A DNA stretch of 64,000 bases, taken from NCBI GenBank assembly GCA_951640165.1, contig OX621234.1, positions 4,035,001-4,099,000 on the forward strand, in the 5' to 3' direction. Source of the stretch: Pseudoips prasinana (taxonomy: Eukaryota; Arthropoda; Insecta; Lepidoptera; Nolidae). Shown in pieces: positions 40,575-49,072 of this stretch. The notes under the pieces were generated by a model. That model searched no databases, was not told the DNA's origin, and saw only the letters and a program-made list of their open reading frames with translations. A program made the position numbers and the translations under genes. Within the stretch, counting starts at the first letter, position 1; each line of letters begins with the position of its first letter.

Positions 40575-40812
40575 GAACAGTTACATAGCTCGTAGAACCG
40601 ACGGCCGTTGGGCAGAAAGGTTTTCGATTGGCGACCACGAACCGGAAGACGCAGCGTGGGCAGGCCCCTACAAGATGGACCGATGATCTTGTGCGGGTCG
40701 CTGGAAACTGCTGGATGCGAATAGCGCAAGACCGGCAATTGTTGAGATCTTTGGGGGAGGCCTTTGTCCAGCAGTGGATGTCTGCTGATATGATGATGAT
40801 GATGATGAACAG
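40575..40812 (+). mobile_element. RTE-type LINE 3' end next to the protease gene
   Basis: Codons for ARRTDGRWAERF, WRPRTGRRSVGRPLQDG-type sequence with a one-base loss, then GTCCAGCAGTGGATGTC and GATGATGATGATGATGAAC. It sits 26 bp past the protease stop codon and so probably lies in, or cut off, that gene's 3' untranslated region. Confidence 0.7.
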
Positions 40813-40838
40813 TTATCTAAAAACTGTAACTCAATTAA

Positions 40839-41714
40839 TCAATCCGAATCCTTATTCATAACGTGAGAAATCCAAGAGATGTAAGGACTCACTGCAGTAA
40901 AAAAGCCAGGTATAGTAATATGAACTTCTTCCCCTTCACAATTTTCAATTGGACTAGCGCAAGCCAATGCGAATATACCTGAAGCATGGACAAGAGGTCC
41001 TCCTGAATCACCACCACACATCGCGGACGATGTTCCACCGCACTTCGGCGCTATACATAAGCTTGGCTGAGGCACCCCGAGATCTTCGATACTCTTATCG
41101 CAGTTAACCACAATTACATCTAAAGCCTGCATCTGTCTCCAGTGCCATTCAGATAATGTTCTATATGACAGTCTATCCGTCAATCCAAATGCAAGAAACA
41201 CCGATTTTTGTCCGATGAACGAAGAATAATCTATTACGCTAATCTTCCCGTATTGCTTTAAAGATATATCCTCAGTCTCAAGCAGCGCAATATCGTGAAT
41301 GCTCGGCGTATATTTTGGATGCATATGATATGAAGTTATGTTGTAACTCTTTAGAGATTTGCTTGAATGCTTTTGTGAGCCTTTAGTTACGTTACTGGTT
41401 CCAATTAGCACCACTAATTGAACCTCGTCGCGGGATTCGAGGCTATCCGTGGCACCGGCGACACAATGAGCAGCCGTCAGTGTCCATTTCGGACTTAATA
41501 CAGATCCTGTACATATTTGGATGACACGGAACGTTTCTTTCGTCTCAGGGAATTTTAAGCCTAAAGATATGACGTACGGATAAACGCCTTGACGGACATC
41601 TCTTCCGGCGATAATACGTAGCGATGCACGTTCAGTTGAAGTTATTTTAAACAAAAGAAATATAATAAATAATTTTGTGATAGTCACGAAAACTGTATAC
41701 CTCGCGTAGTTCAT
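40839..41714 (-). CDS. Secreted trypsin-fold serine protease (S1 family)
   Basis: 291 codons from ATG at 41714 to TGA at 40839-40841, no intron. Residues 1-27 are a signal peptide (VFVTITKLFIIFLLFKI core). A short pro-segment ends at R33, and IIAG at 34-37 would be the mature N-terminus after tryptic cleavage. The catalytic triad is His83 (TAAHC), Asp141 (HDIALLE) and Ser237 (GDSGGP), with paired cysteines around each. Length fits a single-domain S1 protease, so an extracellular or gut endopeptidase role is likely. The S1-pocket position (chymotrypsin 189) is Ala231 in SSAMCGGDSGG, neither the Asp of trypsin nor the Ser/Gly of chymotrypsin, so substrate preference cannot be stated. All intact motifs argue for a living gene. 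SINE-2 lies 87 bp upstream and an RTE tail 26 bp downstream, so regulatory sequence is short or partly transposon-derived. A young retrocopy is an alternative explanation for the missing introns. Confidence 0.88.
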   Translation of the reverse strand: MNYARYTVFVTITKLFIIFLLFKITSTERASLRIIAGRDVRQGVYPYVISLGLKFPETKETFRVIQICTGSVLSPKWTLTAAHCVAGATDSLESRDEVQLVVLIGTSNVTKGSQKHSSKSLKSYNITSYHMHPKYTPSIHDIALLETEDISLKQYGKISVIDYSSFIGQKSVFLAFGLTDRLSYRTLSEWHWRQMQALDVIVVNCDKSIEDLGVPQPSLCIAPKCGGTSSAMCGGDSGGPLVHASGIFALACASPIENCEGEEVHITIPGFFTAVSPYISWISHVMNKDSD

Positions 41715-41800
41715 GGTGGAGAAATAATATAAAGTAAGTTTATATTTTATTGTGTAAGTCGTAAATCAAAATAACTGATTGAGCAACCAGCAGTTTAAGA

Positions 41801-42101
41801 CGCGCCTGTTGGCGTGGTTGGCAAATGCTTGCTTTTTATACTGGAGGTCGTGGGTTCGATTCCCGCCCAGGACAAATATTTGTCTGCATGAACATTTCTG
41901 TTTGTCCTGAGTCTGAGTGTTATTATGTATATAAGTATGTTTTTACAAAAAAAAATAGTATATCAGTAAGTATCTATAAAAGTATGTATTTACAAAAGAA
42001 AAGTATTATAATATGTAGTATATCAGTTATCTGATTTCCATAGTAAAAGCTCTGTTTAGTTTGGGATCAGATGGCCGGGTGTGAATAATGTCTCAGGATA
42101 T
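41801..42101 (+). mobile_element. SINE-2, longest copy
   Basis: Head TGTTGGCGTGGTTGGCAAAT, B-box GGTTCGATTCC and body as at 13138-13386. An internal stretch (ATCAGTAAGTATCTATAAAA, GTATGTATTTACAAAAGAAA) is duplicated, making this copy about 50 bp longer. It ends against SINE-3 in the opposite orientation. Confidence 0.7.
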
Positions 42102-42106
42102 TATTA

Positions 42107-42468
42107 TTATAATAGATCGAGGCCACGGCGGCCAGTCTTAATGGAGACTAGCCAATTGCGCAGGACATATTATAGTGCACAAGTGTGTGCGCAAACACAG
42201 GGGCACTTTCTATTCCATCACTCTCATGATCCAATGGGACGCCTAGCGACACGACCGGAAAGAGTTCAGGTACAGGACAGACGGCTTTACGTGCTCTCCG
42301 AGGCACGGGGGTGTAATACCGCCAACTTCCAGACTTCGGGCTGATACTGAGAAATTTCTTTTTTACGGAAAAATCCCAGAATTACTTTTTGACCCGACCC
42401 GGGATTTGAACCCAGGATCCCTCATTATCTGCGGTTGAACACGCTACCGCTAGACCAACGAGGCAGTC
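42107..42468 (-). mobile_element. SINE-3, full-length copy
   Basis: Minus strand: tRNA-like head (GACTGCCTCGTTGGTCTAGC, GGTAGCGTGTTCAACCGCAG, B-box GGTTCAAATCCCGGG), body with GAAGTCTGGAAGTTGGCGG, and an (ATT)n tail at 42107-42117. Confidence 0.75.
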
Positions 42469-42666
42469 AAACGTTATAAGGTATCAAGGGAACTACATTG
42501 GGCGCCTGCGTATGAAGGTGAAAGACTTAACAGGTTTATTTGACTGGGGCCTTAGAGATGACTGTGACATAGGGAGGGCGCGAGGCGTTTGTCCGTTGTA
42601 ATGAAGAATAAAAAATATGTTCGCTGGTTTGGCGCTGTAAAAACACACTTCAAGGCTGTTTTTCCA
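42469..42666. other. Unassigned spacer
   Basis: A short plus-strand frame reads ERLNRFI-like sequence near 42520-42540 but is too short to call. Confidence 0.25.
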
Positions 42667-42915
42667 CCAGGGGCTCTACCGGCTAAGTCGCCCAACATCG
42701 ATTTCTTAAATGGCGTTCAATCAAATAAAAGTTAAAAATGACTTAATCAATCGTTAAATCGGCTTCAACATTGACAATCGATTCCGGTCCATTTATGACG
42801 TCACATGTGCTCATGGAAGCCGATTTAACGATTGATTAAGTCTTTTGTAACCTTTATTTATTTGAACGCCATTTAAGAAATCGATGTTCGGTGACTTACC
42901 CGGTAGAGCCCCTGG
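42667..42915. mobile_element. Fold-back MITE-3, intact copy (249 bp)
   Basis: CCAGGGGCTCTACCGGCTAA at the left and TTACCCGGTAGAGCCCCTGG at the right begin arms of more than 100 bp that pair almost completely, around a short centre (TGACGTCACATG). It is the reference for the two split copies at 9957-10712 and 28228-28713. No coding frame; superfamily not recognised. Confidence 0.82.
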
Positions 42916-43106
42916 GATGTGCCATGCTACGTCGTTATAGATACACTTGATATCCAAGCATATTTATTGATGCACATAGCTTAGCACTGGTGGAAACGGA
43001 TTCAACTAAGATATTTATGTATTGATATGGAATTTTTTATATGATTTTTATAGCTTAATATATTGCCGTGTGTACAATCTTGATAATATGCTCATAGTTT
43101 GGACTG
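42916..43106. other. AT-rich spacer
   Basis: No gene or repeat recognised. Confidence 0.25.
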
Positions 43107-43300
43107 CACGTGTGGCGCAGCGGCTAAGATAGTCGCCTCCGCGCTTCGTGACGCGGGTTCAAGTCCCGCGACGGACAACTATTTAAATGACCCATAAATA
43201 GTTGCTCTGAGACTGGATGTAATTTGTGTCCGTCTATTATATGTTTGTAAAGTAGCCTGCGACATAGGGATTAAGTTCTCTAGTGCTGTCCTTTAAAAAC
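43107..43300 (+). mobile_element. SINE-1, full-length copy
   Basis: CACGTGTGGCGCAGCGGCTA, B-box GGTTCAAGTCCC, body TGTCCGTCTATTATATG, ending GTCCTTTAAAAAC. Differs from 10791-10994 at scattered positions only. Confidence 0.7.
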
Positions 43301-43384
43301 AGACGTTCTTTGTATGCAATATTTTTGGTGTATAATAAAGAATAACTTACTTACTTAAGTAGTTAAAAACAAATAATATTGGTT

Positions 43385-43640
43385 GAATTTCGGTCACCGT
43401 GGCCAGGCTCAATGGAGACTAGCCAAGTACGCAAGTGTGTGCGCAAACACAGGGGCACTATCTATCCATCACTTTCGCGATCCAATGGGACGACTAGCGA
43501 CATGACAGGAAAGAGGTCAGGAGAACTTTACGTGCTCTCTGAGGCAATGTAAGTACTGAGAAATTTCTTTAAAGAAAAATTACTATTTGACCCCACACGG
43601 GAATTGAACCTGTATCTGCGGTAGACAAACGAGGCAGTCA
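43385..43640 (-). mobile_element. SINE-3, degraded copy
   Basis: GACTGCCTCGTTTGTCTACC head on the minus strand and TGACCGAAATTC near its far end. Several internal deletions shorten it to about 255 bp. Confidence 0.6.
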
Positions 43641-44204
43641 AAAACTAATAATCCAATCAACTTTCATTTGAAATTAACCTCCTTATCTACTTTGTTACAA
43701 CATACAATTTTATAAACACAATCATATTAAAAAAAATATCCAGTCCTCAGAAAGTTTGATGATCAGTTAATTATGTTCCACGCAATGAGCGCATAAACCA
43801 CTAGCAAAATAGACATTTGACCTGCGCTTGCAGGCTATGTTATATAACGTATAACAAAAATAACTGTTCATGTTTTTAAACTCGCGAGTTGTACACATTT
43901 TTATATATATATAAAATATATTTCACGACAAATTCCGCACATTCAAATATTTTCTACTGCAATTTAACAAAATGTAATAGTAATTCACTTATTTCTAATT
44001 ATACTTTGTAACTAAATGGTATTCCTTTTGATTAATTCTAATTTAACTTACAACGAAGTATTGTCTACTACAAGTGTTGTGTACAGCTGTAACTGGATTT
44101 CAGATTCACTCACAATTTATTAATATAGTTGTATACTTTACATTATATAAATATGATATCTGTAACTGTACCTTCTACATAAAATAAAATAAATAAAATG
44201 TATA
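43641..44204. other. AT-rich stretch, no gene seen
   Basis: No recognisable coding sequence or repeat. Possible unique intergenic DNA. Confidence 0.3.
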
Positions 44205-44599
44205 TTTGTTTTTTTATGCTGAATGGGTTTGCGCTTGACCACGATATCACCTTATGGTAAGTGAAGATGTGGTCGAAGATGGACCGCGCGTACCCATAAG
44301 ATGGCTGTTCACTCTAACCTTGAATAAACCCATGTTGGATGAGTCTGAAAACACGTCGCGTCGTTCGGGAGGGTGTTCTACTGCTTAGCCGTGCGTATGA
44401 TAAAGGAGGGAGCAAAGCGCTTCGTACGGCAGAATGGGATGTCAACAACAAAGTGGTGAAAACCCTCCCGACGCCTAGTAGTCCAAAAAAGGGGAAGGAG
44501 GGATAAGGATATATTGTGAACACGGCTCTCAATCCACACGGTTGACCCGTGACCACGGCTGGTGCAATCCATGCCGAAACGTCGGGTAACCTAAAGGAT
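44205..44599 (+). repeat. Dispersed repeat fragment (LINE or SINE body)
   Basis: CTGAATGGGTTTGCGCTTGA, CACCTTATGGTAAGTGAAGA and ATGGACCGCGCGTACCCATA are familiar lepidopteran dispersed sequence. The GC-rich continuation to 44599 holds open frames on the minus strand but none with recognisable motifs. No second copy in this window. Confidence 0.4.
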
Positions 44600-45190
44600 G
44601 TGTGAGTCGGACTCGCCCATGAAGTGTTCCGTAGCAGCAAGTATTTCAGTTGATTAAATGAAAGGTAAATTGCGATTTACGATTAATGACGTATTAAAGA
44701 AAAACTATTTACTAGATCTCGTTCAAACCAATTTTCGTTGTTAGTTTCCATGGTAATGTAAATCATATATTTATTTTAGTTTTATCATTCTCTTATTTTA
44801 GAAGTTACAGGGGGGACGGGGGTGGAGGACACTCATTTTACCACTTTGGAAGTGTCACTCGCGCAAACTATTCAGTTTAAAAAATTATATTAGTAACCTA
44901 ATATCATTTTTGAAGACCTATCCATAGATACACCACATGTATGGGTACGATGAAAAAACAAATTTTGAGTTTCAGTTCTATCTATGGGGAATCCTCAAAA
45001 TTACTGTTCTTTTTCTATTTTTATGTAAAAATCTTAATGCGGTTTACCGAATACATCTACTTACCAATTTTCAACAGTACAGCTCTTATAGTTTCGGAAA
45101 AAAGTGGCTGTGACATACGGAGGGACAGACAGACAGACATGACGAATCTATAAGGGTTCCGTTTTTTGCCATTTGGCTACGGAACCCTAA
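44600..45190 (+). repeat. Repeat G, second near full-length copy
   Basis: GAGTCGGACTCGCCCATGAA, GTTCCGTAGCAGCAAGTATT, GGACACTCATTTTACCACTT and GCCATTTGGCTACGGAACCC in the same order as 3349-3926. Confidence 0.55.
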
Positions 45191-45217
45191 AAATAACTAT
45201 GTCTTCTTTTTAGACTA

Positions 45218-45420
45218 CACTTGTGACGCAACAGCTAAGACAGTCGCCTCGCCGCTTCGTGTCGCGGGTTTGAGTCCCGCGCTGGACGACTATATGTGTG
45301 ATCCATAAATAGTTGTTCTGAAATGCTTGCTTTTACGCCGGAGGTCGTTGGTCCGACTTCCACCCGGGACAGACATTTGGGTGCATGAACATGTCTGTTT
45401 GTCCTGAGTCTGTCTGTATG
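45218..45420 (+). mobile_element. Chimeric SINE: SINE-1 head joined to SINE-2
   Basis: 45218-45320 is SINE-1 (CAGTCGCCTCGCCGCTTCGT, GGTTTGAGTCCC, AATAGTTGTTCTGA). At about 45321 it switches to the middle of SINE-2 (ATGCTTGCTTTTACGCCGGA, CATGTCTGTTTGTCCTGAGT). The result has two B-boxes in one orientation and is cut off before the SINE-2 end. Confidence 0.62.
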
Positions 45421-45441
45421 CTTTACTAACACAGCGCGTAC

Positions 45442-45675
45442 TGTTATACGGGATTTAAATAATCCCTTTTTAAAAAAAGAAATTTAATTGATTTAATTAG
45501 TTTTATTGAATATCAGAGAATTAGACACGAGATCTTTTCGCAGCCTTTTCGCGATGGAGGATGGAGAGCGACTGAGGTGTGAGGATGGGCGAGTGAGGGA
45601 CTAGGACAGAGAAATGCTAAGTTAGCGGTGATTGTGCTGTGTAGGCAAATAGGGGTGCAATGCTAGGGTATAACA
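45442..45675 (-). repeat. 3' LTR of the gypsy-like element
   Basis: 234 bp, starting TGTTATACGGG and ending GGGTATAACA, so each end carries the short inverted repeat TGTTATA/TATAACA. I see no difference from the LTR at 56546-56779. The purine-rich tract expected just upstream (minus strand, 45676-45690) contains GGGGAGG. Confidence 0.92.
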
Positions 45676-45717
45676 CCTCCCCGGGGAGACTAAACTTCGG
45701 GGTTGATGTTCCGAAGT

Positions 45718-46942
45718 TTATGTAACTCTAAGTCGAGGACAGGAGACAGGGGTAGTGTGTGCAGATTGGGAAACTGAAGGTCTACGGGAGGTTTGCGATT
45801 CGATGTTTATTCTGAGACTGCGGCCAGATTTGACATAATATTTAACGTACAATTTATATAAAGAAAATAAAAGAATTAAAATTAAAATAAAAGATACGGT
45901 ATTTATAGCATAATGGGTCCCGTGTTTGCTTATGAACGATTGGTTATTTAAAATTTCGTCTGCATTGTTTATTAGATTATTTATTAGCTTTTCATTCGAG
46001 CCGAGATTTTCTAAATTTATATTATCTAACTCTAACAGGGGACACATTACTTATCAGCTTACTTATCTTATCAATATTACAACATGATTCGTTTATGATA
46101 TTAAAGTCTCTGTTAACTAAAGAGAGACTTATGTTACTGTTATCTAATTTTGGTACAAACTTCATATTTCTACTACAGGCTAAACAATGATTAGTTAAGG
46201 TAAGTATACCGGTACCGAGGATGTTTTTATTGTACATTTTATTTCCACATTCTATTGTTAATTTTGTAGTTTCCGATTGTACATAAATCCACTTATTTTG
46301 ATTTAGAACAGTCCAAATGTTTATATTTCCGAATAAAGATTTAATTTCACATTGTTTCGGAAAGGATGTAACTACACGTGTGATAAGTTCACTTTCACAG
46401 TTTGGATTCTCCGCTGATGATAACACATTAGGGATGTCACAAATGTAGTTCTCAGGGTTGCCACTTTCACACTTACCTAGGTCGTTTAATGTACATTAGC
46501 GTGTTTTGTCTTTGGTCATTGCTATAAAATTACTGTTAGGTATGATTACACTATAGGTATTAGGCTTCGGGGTGTCATGCGGAATAGGTAAGGGTAAGTT
46601 ACGGTATACGAAATACTCTTCCGGATTAACCAGCGGTATTTTTAACACAAACACAATCTTATTATTATAAAAGTAAGAAATTACATGCGACATACTTAAA
46701 ATAATATACATTTTACTTAATTCTAAACTTACAGGTAGGCTAACACCTGCGTGGAGGTGCAAGTGGTTATCGGCGAGTTCTCGGTATAGTTCTATTGGTG
46801 TTATTATAGATGGGTGTATGATGTTTCTGCTACTTAGCAACACGGCGGTTGTTATATCTTCTAATTGAAATGATAATGTAAGTAGAGAGGTTTCGAGGCG
46901 GATTAGAATATTGTTTAATTTATTTTTAATAAGTAACTCATT
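45718..46942 (-). pseudogene. Env-like gene of the gypsy-type element, distal part
   Basis: This is the C-terminal portion of an errantivirus/baculovirus F-like envelope glycoprotein gene, cut off from its N-terminal half (52180-52766) by element D. It has a cysteine-rich central part (46050-46490) and a hydrophobic membrane-spanning segment followed by a short basic tail (about 45800-45885). Further damage: an in-frame stop at about 46494-46496 and a change of frame at about 46025-46047. Known relatives mediate membrane fusion; this copy cannot encode a complete protein. Confidence 0.75.
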
Positions 46943-47383
46943 AGAACGCGACTCAACGATGGCGCTGTCGACACTACATGTCAGAATATTTGCTCCGTAT
47001 TTAAAAAATATTTAATAATAGTTTCAAGTATATACTTAACTTTAAAGTGTTATAAAACAATTCATATTACATAGTAGAAGGCGTGTGAATGTTATCAAGA
47101 CATCAAAATCTACAGTGATAAAGTAATCTGACAATAACTTGTGAAAATTTAAATCTTAATAAAACTATTAAAATCAGTGAGAAAGTGATACAAACGTGAA
47201 AAAAAAGACAATTTAACGATTAAGTGAACTACTGTGACAAAATTCCCAATAAAAACAGTGACTAGTGACAAAACATCTGCAAATCAGTGTAAATTCCATT
47301 CTAATGAGTCATAGCAACCGTTTTATTAATTTTAAATTCTGTGGTACTCATGCAGTCATCAATTTCGCTAACTCATTTAAGTT

Positions 47384-47453
47384 GACCGTAGCGTAGTCGG
47401 CAATTAGCGAACTGTTAACCCAAAGTGTTGGGAGTTCAAACCCCAGTCGTCTA
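47384..47453 (+). other. tRNA(Asn)-like stretch in element D leader
   Basis: A-box TAGCGTAGTCGG, then CAATTAGCG, an anticodon-arm-like CTGTTAACC (GTT in the loop), AAAG, and B-box GAGTTCAAACCCC follow the order and spacing of a eukaryotic tRNA(Asn). The acceptor stem does not close and several stem pairs are lost, so it is not a functional tRNA gene. It lies 155 bp upstream of ORF1 in the sense orientation. It may act as an internal pol III-type promoter or be a captured tRNA/SINE head. Confidence 0.55.
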
Positions 47454-47607
47454 CATATTGTCTTTTTGTGAATTATCAACTATACTCTAATTTATACGTT
47501 GAGAATTACATTACTTAAGGACGAATACTTATTTAAAAAATAAAATAAAATTGCCGGTTCTGGAGTCATACAGCAGGTGGTGTGGTCGGTCACTTTATTA
47601 TAAAAAC

Positions 47608-49071
47608 ATGGAAACACCGACGAATAATATTACGTACCGCAAGCCACTTCGAACAGGTTCTCTAGACGACCTAGCGAGTACAAATAACACTAGCAGTGAT
47701 AAGTCTCTGTTTGAGACCACAATGTTGAGCATACCATATAGTATAAATGACAACAGTGAAGTCATCAACAATTTGAACGAGCAGGTCAGCACACTAACCA
47801 CTCAGTTATTGAGTGCACATCAGGAAATTGAAAACCTAAACATAGAAAATTTAAGCTTAAAAACTGATTTACAGGACTCAATTAAGACCATTGAGACCTA
47901 TAAAAAAATATGTTTGACCCCAGAAAGAAAGTCTACAATACCAGTATTATCATCACGTAAAAATAAACCAATATCTGGAATCAATTTACCGGAGTGCGTA
48001 AATGATAAATGTAATCCCAAAACAAAATTACTAACTGGAAAACATGAAAATTATAAATCATTTAGTACGCGTAATACAGAGACGCAGACTGAAAATTTAT
48101 TAGCACATATACCGAATGCTACATCTACCATCCAATCAGCACGTTACAGTACTCCATCCAGCAAGCAGAGATGCAACCAAATAGTAGATCAGATCGAAAT
48201 CTTTGATGCATCAATCGCTGCCAATAATGAGATATGCTCAAATACAAAGTCTGCCACTACGTCTTCTCAAAATACAGGATGTTCGATAGACCGGAAAAAG
48301 CGCTACTACAATGCTGGAAAAAAAGCTTACCTGAATAAAATATGTATTTTAAGCAATAATAACTTAAACAAAATAGTAGAAACTGCTGAATACACCTTTC
48401 CAAACTCCAGCATTTGTCACTACAGTTTACCTAATGCAGGAACAGCAGAACTTCTTGCGACTTTAGATACTAAGCTTATAAATTATACATTAAAAGATTA
48501 TTGTATTGTTTTCCTGGGTGAAAAAGACTTTATTATGTCAAAAAGATATGAAAATTTAGTAGACTATATAAAAACTAAACTTGAGAAAATTACTCACACA
48601 AATGTTATTCTATGTTGTCCTAACTTTAAGTTGAATAATAATACAATGTTATTCAACAAAAGAATAGAAGCATTCAACCGACTTTTGTACCTGAGCAATG
48701 AGACATATAAATATACATTTTTATTTGACACAAATAAAGTTCTTGTATATAATTATGATATGTTTTCTGAACGCACTGGCAAAATAAATAACAAAGCTTT
48801 TTATTTTATATTTCAAGAATTAAAAAAATACGTTAACTATTTAGTGACATATTATGAAAAATATTTTAATTTATACGAATCGATATGTACTCATAATGCT
48901 AAATGTTGTGAAAAAAAACTTTATAAACCAGGTACTATACCTTACTATTTCAATAAAATTGCAATAAAATTAAAGAAAAATTGTGAAAATAATTCTGAGG
49001 TGAAGGTGTGTAGCAACAAAGACCATTATATAGAATCTGATACAAGCGCTGAATCGTTTTTTCGTCAATAA
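47608..49071 (+). CDS. LINE D ORF1, coiled coil plus SGNH-like domain
   Basis: ATG at 47608 starts METPTNNITYRKPLRTGS; stop TAA at 49069-49071, 487 residues. The start was chosen because element B begins the same way (METDNVTIRR). Residues about 55-100 form a coiled coil (NEQVSTLTTQLLSAHQEIEN). A Ser/Thr/Asn-rich linker follows. The last third resembles the SGNH-hydrolase (esterase) domain of CR1 ORF1 proteins: block I at ICILSNNNLNK, a GxND-like site at VFLGEKDF, and NVILCCPNF. The catalytic Ser of block I is replaced and no D-x-x-H is visible near the end, so catalysis is doubtful. The inferred role is RNA binding or ribonucleoprotein assembly. ORF2 overlaps its end in another frame. Confidence 0.8.
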   Translation: METPTNNITYRKPLRTGSLDDLASTNNTSSDKSLFETTMLSIPYSINDNSEVINNLNEQVSTLTTQLLSAHQEIENLNIENLSLKTDLQDSIKTIETYKKICLTPERKSTIPVLSSRKNKPISGINLPECVNDKCNPKTKLLTGKHENYKSFSTRNTETQTENLLAHIPNATSTIQSARYSTPSSKQRCNQIVDQIEIFDASIAANNEICSNTKSATTSSQNTGCSIDRKKRYYNAGKKAYLNKICILSNNNLNKIVETAEYTFPNSSICHYSLPNAGTAELLATLDTKLINYTLKDYCIVFLGEKDFIMSKRYENLVDYIKTKLEKITHTNVILCCPNFKLNNNTMLFNKRIEAFNRLLYLSNETYKYTFLFDTNKVLVYNYDMFSERTGKINNKAFYFIFQELKKYVNYLVTYYEKYFNLYESICTHNAKCCEKKLYKPGTIPYYFNKIAIKLKKNCENNSEVKVCSNKDHYIESDTSAESFFRQ

Positions 49072-49072
49072 A

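Noticed and set aside
44314..44640. Protein-coding gene on the minus strand
   Set aside because: Overlapping frames on both strands reflect GC-rich repeat sequence; no motif is recognisable.
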